DNA of 64,000 nucleotides from Pseudomonas sp. Gutcm_11s (GCF_028649395.1 NZ_JAQSUW010000011.1:54181-118180); one strand, 5' to 3'. Positions 1-9,655 are shown, numbered from the stretch's first letter. The notes: generated by a model not told the origin, from the sequence alone. Made by a program: numbers and translations.

Positions 1-101
1 GGTTTCGTGGCGGCCGGAGTGGCGGATCCGACCCGTTACGCCTAAAATTTTCTGCGGGGTGTTGATTTCCTGAATTAAATCAGTATCATGCGCTCCGCGT
101 T

Positions 102-177
102 GGGTCGTTAGCTCAGTCGGTAGAGCAGTTGGCTTTTAACCAATTGGTCGTAGGTTCGAATCCTACACGACCCACCA
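102..177 (+). tRNA. tRNA-Lys (anticodon TTT)
   Basis: The 76-nt cloverleaf has a 7-bp acceptor stem (GGGTCGT with ACGACCC), discriminator A, an encoded CCA and a TTT anticodon in the loop CTTTTAA. The T-arm GTTCGAATC is canonical. It is complete and precedes nadA on the same strand. Confidence 0.97.
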
Positions 178-243
178 CTCCCTCCTTCGCGTCACCCCTC
201 ATCACTTCCCCGTCAGAGCTCTCTCGCCAGAACCGTTGGCGGG

Positions 244-249
244 TATAAT
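244..249 (+). promoter_or_regulatory. probable nadA -10 box
   Basis: A perfect TATAAT lies 36 nt before the nadA start codon. The -35 region at about 221-226 is a poor match, so the call rests on the -10 box and position. Confidence 0.5.
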
Positions 250-284
250 CGACTGCACTGAAAGCATATTCAGAGCCTGATGAC

Positions 285-1343
285 ATGACCCAGATTTCCG
301 AACGCCTGTTGGTTCAGGCCCATCTCGCCGCCAAGCAGCCCAAGCCGCTGACCGCCGACGAAGAAGCCTTCTACCGCAGCGAAATTGCTGCCGAGCTGAA
401 GAAGCAGAACGCCGTGCTGGTGGCCCACTACTACTGCGACCCGGTGATCCAGGCTCTGGCCGAGGAAACCGGTGGCTGCGTGTCCGACTCCCTGGAGATG
501 GCCCGCTTCGGCAACCAGCACGAGGCGCAGACCGTGGTGGTGGCCGGGGTCAAGTTCATGGGCGAGACGGCGAAGATCCTCAACCCGGAAAAGCGCGTGT
601 TGATGCCGACCCTGGACGCCACCTGTTCGCTCGACCTGGGCTGCCCGGTGGACGAGTTCTCGGCGTTTTGCGACCAGCATCCGGACCGCACCGTGGTGGT
701 CTACGCCAATACCTCGGCGGCGGTGAAGGCGCGTGCCGACTGGGTGGTGACCTCCAGTTGTGCGCTGGAGATCGTCGAGAGCCTGATGGACAACGGCGAG
801 AAGATCCTCTGGGCACCTGACCAGCACCTGGGGCGCTACATCCAGCGCGAGACCGGCGCGGACATGCTGCTGTGGGACGGTGCCTGCATCGTCCATGAAG
901 AGTTCAAGGCCAAGCAGCTGGAAGACATGAAGGCGCTGCATCCGGATGCGGCCATCCTGGTCCACCCGGAATCGCCGGAAGCGGTGATCGATCTGGCTGA
1001 TGCTGTGGGCTCTACCAGTCAGCTGATCAAGGCGGCGCAGACGCTGCCGAACAAGACCTTCATCGTCGCCACCGATCGCGGCATCTTCTACAAGATGCAG
1101 CAGCTGTGCCCGGACAAGGTCTTTGTCGAGGCGCCTACTGCTGGTAACGGCGCGGCGTGCCGTAGCTGCGCGCATTGCCCGTGGATGGCGATGAACACCC
1201 TGCAGCGCACCTTGCAGTGCCTGCGCGAGGGCAGCAACGAGATCTTCGTCGAGCCTGCGCTGATCCCGCGAGCGATCAAACCGCTCAAGCGCATGTTGGA
1301 CTTCACCCAGGCGGCGCGACTGAAACTGGCTGGCAACGCCTGA
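285..1343 (+). CDS. nadA: quinolinate synthase NadA
   Basis: Condenses iminoaspartate with dihydroxyacetone phosphate to quinolinate in de novo NAD synthesis, in the cytosol, using an oxygen-sensitive [4Fe-4S] cluster. The 352-aa product has the usual family length. The three cluster cysteines expected from E. coli NadA are at residues 114 ([10 protein letters not shown]), 201 (DGACIVHEE) and 298 (CRSCAHCPW). The ATG at 285 is the only sensible start and follows a TATAAT box. A bidirectional terminator hairpin follows, separating it from the convergent M48 protease gene. The adjacency to that protease and a TusA-like gene matches the P. aeruginosa PA1004 neighbourhood as remembered. Confidence 0.97.
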   Translation: MTQISERLLVQAHLAAKQPKPLTADEEAFYRSEIAAELKKQNAVLVAHYYCDPVIQALAEETGGCVSDSLEMARFGNQHEAQTVVVAGVKFMGETAKILNPEKRVLMPTLDATCSLDLGCPVDEFSAFCDQHPDRTVVVYANTSAAVKARADWVVTSSCALEIVESLMDNGEKILWAPDQHLGRYIQRETGADMLLWDGACIVHEEFKAKQLEDMKALHPDAAILVHPESPEAVIDLADAVGSTSQLIKAAQTLPNKTFIVATDRGIFYKMQQLCPDKVFVEAPTAGNGAACRSCAHCPWMAMNTLQRTLQCLREGSNEIFVEPALIPRAIKPLKRMLDFTQAARLKLAGNA

Positions 1344-1360
1344 GTTTCTCGCGCGCAAAG

Positions 1361-1387
1361 AAAAGCCCGGCCAATGCCGGGCTTTTT
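1361..1387. terminator. bidirectional terminator between nadA and M48 protease
   Basis: The hairpin AAGCCCGGC-CAAT-GCCGGGCTT is flanked by an A-run on the left and a T-run on the right, so it can terminate both convergent genes. Confidence 0.9.
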
Positions 1388-1401
1388 CATGGGCTGCGTT
1401 A

Positions 1402-2832
1402 TCAGCGCATCATCTTTTCCAGGGCGCGCTTCTCTTCCATCAGCTCCTGCTGGCGGGCGTCGATGCGCGAGGCCAGGGGGAAGTTGCTGCTGGCGCGGCG
1501 CTTGGCTAGGTCGAGTTGCTCCAGGGCCTGGTCGTAGTCGCCGACCAGGGCGAAGAACTCGGCACGAGCACGGTGCAGGCCGATGATGTTGCGCGTCAGG
1601 CCGCGCACTTCGGCGACCTGATACCAGACGTCCGGATCGTTGCCGCGCTGCGTGAGCAGATGGTCGAGGGCGGCTTCGGCTTCCTTGGTCTGGTTCTGCT
1701 TGAGCATCAGGTCGATGCGCGCCTGTTCCAGCGGATAGCTGTCCGGGTACAGGCCGCGCAGGCGTTCGACGCGCTGTCGGGCGTCGGCCAGGCGGTTGCT
1801 GCCCTCGTCCAGGTCGACCATGGCCAGGTTGTAGGTGAGCTCGTTGGGGGCTTTGCCCAGCAGGTCGTTGAGATCCTTGCGGGCCTCCTCGAAGCGGCCG
1901 GCCTTGATCTGCGCCAGGGCCAGGCCATAGCGGGCGGCGTCCAGCTTGGGGTTGCCATCGAGCATGGCGCGGAAGCGCTTGGCGGCGATGCCTGGCGTCT
2001 CCTCGAACATCAGCTGGGTGCGGGCGCGCATCAGCTGGTAGCGCAGGCTGTCCTCGACCCCTCTGCCCGGATACTGCTCCGCGCGGTTGCGGGTGTCGGC
2101 GATACGCGATTCGGTCACCGGGTGGGTGAGGAGGAATTCCGGCGGCTTGGAGTCGTAGCGGTACTGGCGCATCAGGCGCTCGAACATGCTCGGCATGGCA
2201 CGGGGGTCGTAGCCGGCCTTCTCCAGATTGAGCAGGCCGATGCGGTCGGCTTCCTGTTCGTTCTGCCGGGAGAAGCGGCGCTGCTCCTGAATGGCTGCGG
2301 CCTGGGCGCCCATGATGGTGGCGATGCCGGCGTCACCGGCGCCGGCGGCGGCGGCGACGATGCCGGCGAGCATGGCGGCCATCACCGGCACCTGCATGCG
2401 TTGCTGCGCCTCGAGGCCGCGAGCGAAGTGGCGTTGCGACAGGTGCGCCAGTTCGTGGGCCATGACCGAGGCGTACTCGGCCTCGGTCTGTGCATGCAGC
2501 AGCAGGCCGCCGTTGACCCCGACGATGCCGCCGGGCGCGGCGAAGGCGTTGATCTGCGGGCTGTTGAGCAGGACGAACTCCAGGCGCTTGTCTTCCAGCT
2601 GGCTGGTCTCGGCCAGGCGGTAGACGCTGGTTTCCACGTAGTCCTTGAGCAGCGGGTCGGACAGTTGGTCGACCTGGCCGCGCAGCACGCTGAGCCAGGC
2701 GCGGCCGAGACGGTGCTCCTGCTCCGGCGAGACGATGGATGAGCTGGAGTCGCCCAGTGAGGGCAGGTCGCTGGCGCCGACGGGTAGTGCGAGGCAGGCT
2801 AGGGCAAGCAGGGAAGGGCGCAGAAAGTTCAT
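1402..2832 (-). CDS. M48-family metalloprotease with TPR region (BepA/YfgC-like)
   Basis: Probable periplasmic zinc protease of outer-membrane quality control, like E. coli BepA, which assists or degrades misassembled BAM/LptD substrates. The 476-aa protein has an N-terminal signal peptide (residues 1-20), the zinc motif HELAH at 126-130 inside an M48 domain (about 65-260, with the downstream QEADRIGL third-ligand motif), and a C-terminal alpha-helical TPR-like region (about 280-470). Length and domain order match BepA. The gene is monocistronic and convergent with nadA. The symbol is left blank because orthology to bepA was not tested. Confidence 0.9.
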   Translation of the reverse strand: MNFLRPSLLALACLALPVGASDLPSLGDSSSSIVSPEQEHRLGRAWLSVLRGQVDQLSDPLLKDYVETSVYRLAETSQLEDKRLEFVLLNSPQINAFAAPGGIVGVNGGLLLHAQTEAEYASVMAHELAHLSQRHFARGLEAQQRMQVPVMAAMLAGIVAAAAGAGDAGIATIMGAQAAAIQEQRRFSRQNEQEADRIGLLNLEKAGYDPRAMPSMFERLMRQYRYDSKPPEFLLTHPVTESRIADTRNRAEQYPGRGVEDSLRYQLMRARTQLMFEETPGIAAKRFRAMLDGNPKLDAARYGLALAQIKAGRFEEARKDLNDLLGKAPNELTYNLAMVDLDEGSNRLADARQRVERLRGLYPDSYPLEQARIDLMLKQNQTKEAEAALDHLLTQRGNDPDVWYQVAEVRGLTRNIIGLHRARAEFFALVGDYDQALEQLDLAKRRASSNFPLASRIDARQQELMEEKRALEKMMR

Positions 2833-2932
2833 GCACGGGGCTCTGGCTTGGACTGAGCCGCTACTCTAGCCGGCCGCTTGGGCACCTGGCCAGGGTTGTG
2901 CGGTATCCTTGGCGGCCTTCGAGGAGATACCC

Positions 2933-3172
2933 ATGACCGATGCTCTTATCTGTGACGCCGAACTCGACGCCAGCGGTCTGAATTGCCCGTTGCCTCTGCT
3001 CAAGGCCAAGCTGGAACTGAACCGCCTGGCCAGTGGCGCGGTGCTCAAGGTTATTGCCACCGACGCGGGCTCGCAGCGCGACTTCCGAGCCTTCGCCCGC
3101 CTGGCAGGCCACGAGCTGTTGCATGAGGAAGAGCAGGGCGGTGTGTACCGTTACTGGCTGAAGAAGGCCTGA
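2933..3172 (+). CDS. TusA-family sulfurtransferase (PA1006-like)
   Basis: Small sulfur-carrier protein of the TusA/SirA family. The start at 2933 is chosen over the upstream frame extension because GAGGAGAT lies a few bases before it; the product is then 79 aa. The family motif LNCPLPLLKAK contains the single persulfide cysteine at the N-terminal end of helix 1. In P. aeruginosa the protein at this position (PA1006) has been linked to molybdenum homeostasis; that is literature recall, not seen here. The gene is divergent from the M48 protease and is closed by a strong terminator. Confidence 0.9.
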   Translation: MTDALICDAELDASGLNCPLPLLKAKLELNRLASGAVLKVIATDAGSQRDFRAFARLAGHELLHEEEQGGVYRYWLKKA

Positions 3173-3186
3173 TACGTGCCGCAATG

Positions 3187-3214
3187 AAAAAGGGCCGCTG
3201 ATGCGGCCCTTTTT
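3187..3214. terminator. bidirectional terminator tusA-like / bcp
   Basis: The stem AAAAAGGGCCGC with GCGGCCCTTTTT and a TGAT loop lies between two convergent genes. Confidence 0.92.
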
Positions 3215-3226
3215 CATTCTTCCGGC

Positions 3227-3700
3227 TCAGCCCTTGTGCAGGGCCTGTGCCGCGGCCAGGACCGCATCGACATGACCGGCAACCCGCAGGTTGCGCCATT
3301 CCTGGCGGAGCACGCCATTGGCGTCGAGCAGGAAGGTGCTGCGCACGATGCCCATGTATTCCTTGCCGTAGTTCTTTTTCAGCTGATAGACGCCGAAGAG
3401 GTCGCACAGCTCGTGCTCCGGGTCGCTGATCAGCTCGAAGGGGAAATCCTGCTTGCACTTGAAGCTTTCGTGCTTCTTCAGGCTGTCCATCGAAACACCA
3501 AAAATCTGGGTGTTGGCGGCCTGGAAGTCAGCGTAGCGGGCGCGGAAGTCCAATCCTTCGGTGGTGCAGCCCGGTGTGCTGTCCTTGGGATAGAAGTAGA
3601 TCACGACCTGTTGGCCCTTGAGGGCGCTAAGACTGACCTGCTGGCCGCTGGTGGCCTCGGCGCTGAAATCGGCGACGGGTTGGTCGAGAGAAACAGCCAT
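3227..3700 (-). CDS. bcp: thiol peroxidase Bcp (peroxiredoxin Q)
   Basis: Reduces hydrogen peroxide and organic hydroperoxides in the cytoplasm. The 157-aa thioredoxin-fold protein carries the AhpC/Bcp signature FYPKDSTPGCTTE with the peroxidatic Cys at 45. The resolving Cys that E. coli Bcp has five residues later is missing (Leu50), so this is a form that must use another Cys (for example in FKCKQ or HELCDLF) or an external thiol. It sits directly downstream of gcvR on the same strand (10 nt apart), probably co-transcribed. Confidence 0.93.
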   Translation of the reverse strand: MAVSLDQPVADFSAEATSGQQVSLSALKGQQVVIYFYPKDSTPGCTTEGLDFRARYADFQAANTQIFGVSMDSLKKHESFKCKQDFPFELISDPEHELCDLFGVYQLKKNYGKEYMGIVRSTFLLDANGVLRQEWRNLRVAGHVDAVLAAAQALHKG

Positions 3701-3710
3701 CTTGGGCTCC

Positions 3711-4268
3711 TTACGGATTCTGCGGGCGCCAGGGTTCGATCAGTGCGTCCAGGTTGAGGGCGTCGGCGAAGTCGAGGAACTGGTCGCGCAGCCAGCTGAT
3801 CTGGGTTCCTGGCGGCAGGGTCACGGTCAGCGTGGCGTTGAGCAGGGTGCCGCCGGTCTGCGGGGCCTGGTGGGTGTCGCAGGTGATGTTCTCCAGCTCT
3901 ACGCGATGGTCGCTGAAGAACTGGCACAGCTCGTTGAGGATGTCCGGGCGGTAGGCGCAGCTGACATAGGCCACATAGGGCAGCGCATTGGGGCGCACGT
4001 CGAGGGCGCCGCTGCGAATCATGTTGACGCTGAAGTCATGGCGTTTGGCCAGGGCCGGCAGGACGCCTTCCAGGCGGGCCAGGGCATCCCAGCTGCCGCC
4101 GACCTGGAGCACCAGGGCACTGTATTCGCCATGGCGGGTGAGGCGGCTGCTGACCACGCCGCAGCGGTTTTCCTGGCTGGCCCGGCAGAGCACGCTAGTG
4201 AGCTCCATGGGGTTGGCGCCGAGGGCGCTGATGACAAGGAATTGTTCGCGAACCGTGGGGGTGGACAT
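3711..4268 (-). CDS. gcvR: glycine cleavage system transcriptional repressor-like ACT protein GcvR
   Basis: The protein has two ACT domains in tandem (about residues 8-85 and 95-170) and no DNA-binding domain, as in GcvR, which in enterobacteria acts by binding the activator GcvA. The open frame extends further upstream, but MSTPTVREQ at 4268 fits the family start, giving 185 aa. It lies between dapA (divergent) and bcp (downstream). In pseudomonads the regulatory target has not been established to my knowledge. Confidence 0.85.
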   Translation of the reverse strand: MSTPTVREQFLVISALGANPMELTSVLCRASQENRCGVVSSRLTRHGEYSALVLQVGGSWDALARLEGVLPALAKRHDFSVNMIRSGALDVRPNALPYVAYVSCAYRPDILNELCQFFSDHRVELENITCDTHQAPQTGGTLLNATLTVTLPPGTQISWLRDQFLDFADALNLDALIEPWRPQNP

Positions 4269-4434
4269 GCAGCGTTCCTGAAACGATGGGCGCTCGGCGT
4301 AGGTTGGCCGAACAAAGCAGGAAGGGTAGCGAAAAGCGCCGCTCAGGGGAATGCTGGCGGGCCTTCCGTTCGCTTGTACAACACAGGTGGCGCCAGTACC
4401 ATTACGGCTCTCTTTTTCCGGCAGGAGCGGTTGC

Positions 4435-5313
4435 ATGATTTCCGGCAGTATGGTGGCTCTGGTCACGCCCATGGACGCACAAGGCGGTCTGGACTGGAAT
4501 GCCCTGAGCAAGCTGGTCGACTTCCACCTGCAGGAAGGCACCAATGCCATCGTCGCCGTCGGCACCACGGGCGAATCCGCCACTCTGGATGTCAACGAGC
4601 ACGTCGAAGTCATTCGTCGCGTAGTCGACCAGGTTGCCGGGCGTATTCCGGTGATCGCCGGTACCGGCGCCAACAGCACCCGCGAGGCCATCGAGCTGAC
4701 CCAGAACGCCAAGAGCGTCGGCGCCGATGCCTGCCTGCTGGTGACCCCCTACTACAACAAGCCGACCCAGGAAGGCCTGTTCCAGCACTTCCGGCACATC
4801 GCCGAAGCCGTGGCCATCCCGCAGATCCTCTACAACGTGCCGGGCCGTACCGCCTGCGACATGCTGCCGGAGACCATCGAGCGCCTGTCCAAGGTGGCCA
4901 ACATCATCGGTATCAAGGAAGCCACCGGCGACCTGCAGCGTGGTCAGGACATCCTCGACCGCGTCAGCGCCGACTTCCTGGTCTACTCCGGTGACGACGC
5001 CACTGCCGTCGAGCTGATGCTGATGGGCGGCAAGGGCAATATTTCCGTGACCGCCAACGTTGCCCCGCGTGCCATGGCCGAGCTGTGCGCTGCTGCTATG
5101 AACGGCGATGCCGCTACCGCACGTGCCATCAACGAACGCATGATGCCGCTGCACAAGAACCTGTTCATCGAATCCAACCCGATTCCGGTGAAATGGGCCC
5201 TGAATGAAATGGGCCTGATGCAGGACGGCATCCGTCTGCCGCTGACCTGGCTCAGCCCGCGTTGTCACGAACCGCTGCGTCAGGCCATGCGCCAGTCCGG
5301 CGTCCTCGCTTAA
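4435..5313 (+). CDS. dapA: 4-hydroxy-tetrahydrodipicolinate synthase DapA
   Basis: Condenses pyruvate and aspartate semialdehyde, the first committed step of lysine and peptidoglycan diaminopimelate synthesis. The 292-aa length is typical. The Schiff-base lysine is K161 in IGIKEATGD, and the pyruvate-binding GTTGES and YNVPGRT motifs are present. The start at 4435 is chosen because GCAGGAG precedes it and the protein then begins [12 protein letters not shown] as in other DapA proteins. It probably forms an operon with bamC, 18 nt downstream. Confidence 0.97.
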   Translation: MISGSMVALVTPMDAQGGLDWNALSKLVDFHLQEGTNAIVAVGTTGESATLDVNEHVEVIRRVVDQVAGRIPVIAGTGANSTREAIELTQNAKSVGADACLLVTPYYNKPTQEGLFQHFRHIAEAVAIPQILYNVPGRTACDMLPETIERLSKVANIIGIKEATGDLQRGQDILDRVSADFLVYSGDDATAVELMLMGGKGNISVTANVAPRAMAELCAAAMNGDAATARAINERMMPLHKNLFIESNPIPVKWALNEMGLMQDGIRLPLTWLSPRCHEPLRQAMRQSGVLA

Positions 5314-5331
5314 TCGAAGGAACCTGTACGC

Positions 5332-6447
5332 ATGAAGCGACTGGCTGGACTCTCTGCCCTTGCCCTGATCATCTCCAGCACCAGCGGCTGCGGCTGGCTG
5401 TGGGGCGACGAAGGTTATTTCCGTGACCGCTCCACCGACTATCTGGATGCGCGCCAGACCGCGCCCATGCAGATTCCGCAGAATGTCGATGCCAAGCGTC
5501 TCGACCCGCTGCTGCCGGTTCCCGAGCACGTGGCTACCAGTACCGAAACCCCGCAGAGCTTCGAGGTGCCGCGTCCGCAGGCTCTCGGCGCAACGGGTGA
5601 GACCAGCCAGTTCAGCCTGCAGAAGAGCGGCGATTCGCGCTGGCTGGTGGCTCAGCGCAACCCGGCAGAAGTCTGGCCGGTGGCGCGCTCCTACTTCGAG
5701 AACAACGGCTTCCGCATCGCCGAAGAGCGCCCGCAGACCGGTGAGTTCGTCACCGAGTGGCAGGGCAGCAAGGACCTCGCGCCGTCCATGGGTCGCCGCC
5801 TCGGCAGCCTGATGAGCGACAGCGACAACCAGGTTCGCGTACGTGTCCGCGTCGAGCCGGGCGTGGTGCGCAACACCAGTGAAGTGTTCGTGGTCAGCGC
5901 CGAGCGCGAAGAAGACAGCAGCGCCGATGTCGCGTTCCCTGCACGCAGCGGCAACGCCAGCCTCGAAGCCTCGCTGCTCGATGGCATGCTCGCCGACCTG
6001 AGCAGCACCACCGAGCACGGCTCGGTCTCCCTGCTGGCCGCGCGCAGCTTCGACGCACCGAGCCGAGTAGCCCTGTCCCAGGACGGTGCCGGCAACCCGG
6101 TACTCAACCTCAGCACCGACTTCGACCGTGCCTGGTCCAGCGTCGGTCGTGCCCTGGAGCTGGGTGATGTGCGCGTCGACGACATCAACCGCAGCCTGGG
6201 CGTGTACTACGTCAACCTGGCCGAAGGCGCCAAGCAGCCCGAAGAGAAGAAAGGCTTCCTCAGCGGTCTGTTCAGCAGCGAGCCGACCCAGGAAGAGATC
6301 GACTCCCGTGCCGAGCGCTATCAGGTGCGCCTGACCACCAGTGCCGGTGGTGACGTGCAGGTCAGCGTGGAGAAGGATATCAACACCGTGGCGCCGGAAG
6401 ACGTCGCCCGCCGTGTGCTGACCCTGATCCAGGAAAACCTCGGCTGA
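5332..6447 (+). CDS. bamC: outer membrane assembly lipoprotein BamC (NlpB)
   Basis: Accessory lipoprotein of the BAM complex that inserts beta-barrel proteins into the outer membrane. The 371-aa product has a lipoprotein signal ending in STSGC, with the acylated Cys at residue 20, and two helix-grip-like domains (about 95-220 and 245-370), the usual NlpB/DapX architecture. It follows dapA, the association that gave the old name DapX. No metallo-beta-lactamase gene lies between it and purC, unlike P. aeruginosa as I recall it. Confidence 0.93.
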   Translation: MKRLAGLSALALIISSTSGCGWLWGDEGYFRDRSTDYLDARQTAPMQIPQNVDAKRLDPLLPVPEHVATSTETPQSFEVPRPQALGATGETSQFSLQKSGDSRWLVAQRNPAEVWPVARSYFENNGFRIAEERPQTGEFVTEWQGSKDLAPSMGRRLGSLMSDSDNQVRVRVRVEPGVVRNTSEVFVVSAEREEDSSADVAFPARSGNASLEASLLDGMLADLSSTTEHGSVSLLAARSFDAPSRVALSQDGAGNPVLNLSTDFDRAWSSVGRALELGDVRVDDINRSLGVYYVNLAEGAKQPEEKKGFLSGLFSSEPTQEEIDSRAERYQVRLTTSAGGDVQVSVEKDINTVAPEDVARRVLTLIQENLG

Positions 6448-6450
6448 TCC

Positions 6451-6518
6451 GCTCCGGCCCAGGCCGGAGCCGCAGCGAACCGATAGGCGAAACCCCAGGG
6501 TTTCGCCTGTTTCGTTTT
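6451..6518 (+). terminator. two hairpins between bamC and purC
   Basis: A first stem GCTCCGGCC/GGCCGGAGC (6451-6470) is followed by GGCGAAACCC/GGGTTTCGCC (6486-6507) and a T-rich run. The second is the better terminator; purC starts 22 nt after its end, so read-through or attenuation is possible. Confidence 0.55.
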
Positions 6519-6539
6519 GAACCAGGCGGAAAATTCGAC

Positions 6540-7409
6540 ATGACCACTCCCACCACCCTGAGCCTGAAGAAGATCTACTCCGGCAAAGTTCGTGACCTCT
6601 ACGAAATCGATGCCAAGCGCATGCTGATGGTTGCCAGCGATCGCCTGTCGGCCTTCGACGTGATCCTCGAGGAGCCGATCCCGGAGAAGGGCAAGATCCT
6701 TACCGCCATCTCCAACTTCTGGTTCGACAAGCTCAACGGCCTGGTGCCCAACCACTTCACCGGCGACCGGGTCGAGGACGTGGTGTCGGCTGCCGAGCTG
6801 CCATTGGTGGAAGGTCGCGCCGTGGTCGCCAAACGCCTCAAGCCGGTGGCGGTAGAGGCCATCGTGCGTGGCTACATCGTTGGCTCCGGCTGGAAGGAAT
6901 ACCAGAAGAGCGGCACCGTCTGTGGCATCCAGCTGCCGGCTGGCCTGAAGGAAGCGGCCAAGCTACCGCAGCCGATCTTCACCCCCTCGACCAAGGCTGC
7001 CGTTGGCGACCACGACGAGAACATCAGCTTCGAACAATGCGAAGCCATCATCGGCGCCGAGCTGGCGGCCAAGGTGCGTGACACCGCCATCGCCCTGTAC
7101 AGCGCGGCGGTCGAGTACGCGGCCACCCGCGGCATCATCATCGCCGACACCAAGTTCGAGTTCGGCCTGGATGAAGACGGCACCCTGACCCTGATGGACG
7201 AGGCGCTGACCCCCGACTCCAGCCGTTTCTGGCCGGCCGACAGCTACGCCGAAGGCAGCAATCCGCCGAGCTTCGACAAGCAGTTCGTGCGCGACTGGCT
7301 GGAGTCCACCGGCTGGAACAAACAGCCGCCAGCCCCAGCCGTGCCGACCGACGTTGCTCAGAAGACCGCCGACAAGTACCGCGAGGCGCTGACCCGGCTG
7401 ACCAGCTGA
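6540..7409 (+). CDS. purC: SAICAR synthetase PurC, long (betaproteobacterial/yeast-like) form
   Basis: Joins CAIR and aspartate to SAICAR in purine synthesis. At 289 aa it is the long form, resembling Burkholderia/Ralstonia and yeast Ade1 enzymes (motifs [53 protein letters not shown]). The pseudomonad enzyme I know from P. aeruginosa is the short 236-aa form with a different sequence, so an unusual purC type occupies the usual purC locus next to tRNA-Ser. Function is secure; origin is inferred. Confidence 0.96.
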   Translation: MTTPTTLSLKKIYSGKVRDLYEIDAKRMLMVASDRLSAFDVILEEPIPEKGKILTAISNFWFDKLNGLVPNHFTGDRVEDVVSAAELPLVEGRAVVAKRLKPVAVEAIVRGYIVGSGWKEYQKSGTVCGIQLPAGLKEAAKLPQPIFTPSTKAAVGDHDENISFEQCEAIIGAELAAKVRDTAIALYSAAVEYAATRGIIIADTKFEFGLDEDGTLTLMDEALTPDSSRFWPADSYAEGSNPPSFDKQFVRDWLESTGWNKQPPAPAVPTDVAQKTADKYREALTRLTS

Positions 7410-7427
7410 GTTATTCGTCACCTGGAG

Positions 7428-7450
7428 AAGGGAGCTGCGGCTCCCTTTTT
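7428..7450 (+). terminator. purC terminator
   Basis: GGGAGC-TGCG-GCTCCC followed by five T residues, 20 nt after the purC stop codon. Confidence 0.9.
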
Positions 7451-7532
7451 CATGCCCGTCGCGCAAGCACCTGATCGTGCAAGAAAAATTGCTGGACTAA
7501 CGGCGCTCAGCTGATATCATGCGCACCGCTTT

Positions 7533-7622
7533 GGGAAGATGCCGGAGTGGTCGAACGGGACGGATTCGAAATCCGTTGTGTCAGCAATGGCACCTAGGGT
7601 TCAAATCCCTATCTTCCCGCCA
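7533..7622 (+). tRNA. tRNA-Ser (anticodon CGA)
   Basis: The 90-nt class II tRNA has a long variable arm, acceptor stem GGGAAGA/TCTTCCC, discriminator G and an encoded CCA. The anticodon loop TTCGAAA gives CGA, reading UCG. The last part of the gene is duplicated at 31865-31892, marking it as the integration site of a genomic island. Confidence 0.96.
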
Positions 7623-7626
7623 TATC
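7599..7626 (+). repeat. attL direct repeat (tRNA-Ser 3' end)
   Basis: These 28 bases, covering the T-arm, acceptor strand, CCA and four further bases, are repeated exactly at 31865-31892. Identity ends at both edges (G versus C before, C versus G after). Confidence 0.92.
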
Positions 7627-7630
7627 CAAA

Positions 7631-7671
7631 CGAAACCCCCGAAACTCCTAGAGTTTCGGGGGTTTCGCTTT
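7631..7671 (+). terminator. terminator after tRNA-Ser
   Basis: A perfect 17-bp stem (CGAAACCCCCGAAACTC and its complement) with loop CTA ends in a short T-run. It lies inside the island edge, so it replaces the original tRNA terminator, which is probably the hairpin now next to attR. Confidence 0.88.
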
Positions 7672-8473
7672 TAGGGGGCGGCACCCTAGCTTGATCAGGG
7701 CATCGAAAATGCCTGTCAGGACAAGACGAGCCTAGGGTAGAACCAAGTCGCACCGTCATATGCCATTGCCTGTGGCGAAACCCCATGCGCTGCCTGTAGT
7801 TGCTGGCCCTTCAGGATGAGCAACTGGCCTGCTGTAGCAGAGCACTAGCTGGGCTGGAGCGGCTCTCTTTCCTTTCCACGGCCAGATAGACCGATCCCTA
7901 GCTTTTGGGCGCCCTAAAAGCTATGCCATTCAGGTGGTTACGTAGGGCATCTTTGCTTTTGAGATGCACCTAATCGTTCTAGGGACAAAAAGCTGGGAAT
8001 TTGGGGACAAAAATAGCTGTTATCCAGATCGCTATAAAACGCTCTAGCCCCAACTCAAACACCATCGGCTCCAAGGTAGGCAGAGCCACCTGTTTGGTGG
8101 TTAGCGGGCGACCTCTAATAGCTTTTCCTGATGATTTGACCTCGCGGCGCTGAGTTGAGCGAGGTGAGATGCTCATGGCGCTTCTGCTATCAGCAATAGT
8201 AGTGGTGCCCATCCCCGAGTCCGCTAAATCTGGGCGGATCAGCTATTGGGGCGCCAGGGGATTAGGTTTGTGCTGCGTGAGATGAGCTTCGATCTGTACG
8301 GGCCAATGCCGCTTCCGGCCATTAGCTGTCGCTCGAGCTTAGCGGTTAATGTCAGTCTGACAGAGGTCGCAGTCTTTCACGCCGTCGTCATTCATGCCCC
8401 CGTGGTGGCACTCTGCCCACTGCGAGATGTATCGTCTCCTTGCGTCATTCTGCGCAGCCAGGGAGGACAGCCA
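7672..8473. other. island left arm, no intact gene recognised
   Basis: About 800 bases without a convincing gene. Two copies of GGGACAAAA (7982-7990 and 8004-8011, the second one base shorter) resemble motifs seen near integrase genes at tRNA islands and are echoed by the inverted repeat next to attR. A minus-strand stretch near 7930 reads SKDALRNHLNG and is faintly like an IS481-type transposase C-terminus, too short to call. A 77-codon minus-strand frame at 7979-8212 matches nothing I know. Confidence 0.5.
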
Positions 8474-9655
8474 GTGATTTCTATCGGCGACATTTACAAC
8501 CAAGACATAAATTTCCTCTTCGGATCAGGAGCATCGTTCGGCCTGCTCCCGACCCTCCAGCTGCAAGTCCAGACTGGTGAGGGCAACTCGCGCTACACGC
8601 TGGAAGATCTAGCCACCAGATTTGAGCGTGAGGGCGACGAGCGCCTAATTCCGCTGTTCATGCATTACTACGCCAGCTGTATCCGTCCGGCTGAGGAGCT
8701 TAGCCTGGAACAGGCAGTGGCCGGAGAGCCAGGCGCCACGGTTATCAAGAACTACCGCACCTTCCTAACGACAGCGCTCGAAATGGTAAAGCGCCGCAAA
8801 GCGCTGGATCGTCGTTGCAATGTGTTCACGACGAACTATGACGGTTGCTTTCCGCTCGTGGCCGACGCGCTTATTAAGGAGGGCCACACTGACTTCGTAT
8901 TGAATGATGGTGCACGGGGGTTCACGCGGCGCATCCTACAGGCCCGAAATTTCGGGTCTTACCTTTGTCAGGCCGGTGTCTTCGGCCGTCATCAGAGCAG
9001 CATCCCTCAAATCAACCTGATCCATTTGCATGGGTCGGTCTATTGGAGCAAGTTGGACGCCGCGATTCAGGTCGGCTACGACCTGTCTAGCCGAGAAGAA
9101 CTGCTGGACGCTGACGCGATGGCGTTGCTGGAGCCATTTTCGGCTGCGCTTAATAATCCTGCATCGACACTTGACGACGTCCCGGTCCCAGATTTCACCG
9201 ATGATGAACTGGGCGCTTTTTGGGACAAATATAAGCGGATTCCAATCGTGAACCCGACCAAGTGGAAGTTCCACGAGACGGTCTACGAGGAGCATTACTA
9301 TCAAATGCTGCGGCTGCTCAGTTATGAGCTTGAGAAGCCCAACGCCGTGCTCATCACCTTCGGGTTCTCGTTTGCCGACGAGCACATCTTCAACCTCGTC
9401 ATGCGCTCTCTTTCAAATCCAGGTCTGCAAGTGTTTGTTTGCTGTTACAGCCAGTCCGGGCACGCCGAAATGGAGAGCAAGTTCAAGGGCAACCGTAACG
9501 TCAAGTGCCTGATGCTACAGAGTGGGGTGATGGACTTCACCGCATTCAATGAGCAGGTGTTGGCTTGGCCGGAGGCTACAGCTCTTGCACCTGCTCCCCC
9601 CATAGCTCCAGCAGCCCCTCCTGCGGTCGATGCAGGCCTCGAGAACCTGGCATGA
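8474..9655 (+). CDS. SIR2-family NADase-like effector of a SIR2-HerA defence pair
   Basis: The open frame reaches back to 8246, but GGGAGGA at 8461-8467 is well placed for the GTG at 8474, giving 393 aa. SIR2 landmarks are in order: nucleotide-binding FLFGSGASFG near residue 10, FTTNYDG around 120, the catalytic LHGSVYW His around 180, and ITFGFSFADEH near 300. Members of this class paired with HerA deplete NAD or cut DNA during phage infection; which activity applies here is unknown. The stop overlaps the HerA start by four bases (ATGA), indicating translational coupling and a two-gene operon. Confidence 0.88.
   Translation: MISIGDIYNQDINFLFGSGASFGLLPTLQLQVQTGEGNSRYTLEDLATRFEREGDERLIPLFMHYYASCIRPAEELSLEQAVAGEPGATVIKNYRTFLTTALEMVKRRKALDRRCNVFTTNYDGCFPLVADALIKEGHTDFVLNDGARGFTRRILQARNFGSYLCQAGVFGRHQSSIPQINLIHLHGSVYWSKLDAAIQVGYDLSSREELLDADAMALLEPFSAALNNPASTLDDVPVPDFTDDELGAFWDKYKRIPIVNPTKWKFHETVYEEHYYQMLRLLSYELEKPNAVLITFGFSFADEHIFNLVMRSLSNPGLQVFVCCYSQSGHAEMESKFKGNRNVKCLMLQSGVMDFTAFNEQVLAWPEATALAPAPPIAPAAPPAVDAGLENLA

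Noticed and set aside
4402..6018. Long minus-strand open frame opposite dapA and bamC
   Set aside because: It is the antisense shadow of two well-recognised genes in GC-rich DNA, with low-complexity His/Ala/Gly-rich translation.
7900..7965. Minus-strand SKDALRNHLNG as an IS481 transposase remnant
   Set aside because: Only about a dozen residues look similar, with stops close by; insufficient to call a pseudogene.
7979..8212. 77-codon minus-strand frame in the island left arm as an integrase or small gene
   Set aside because: No tyrosine-recombinase motif, no ribosome binding site and no recognisable family; length is within chance in this composition.
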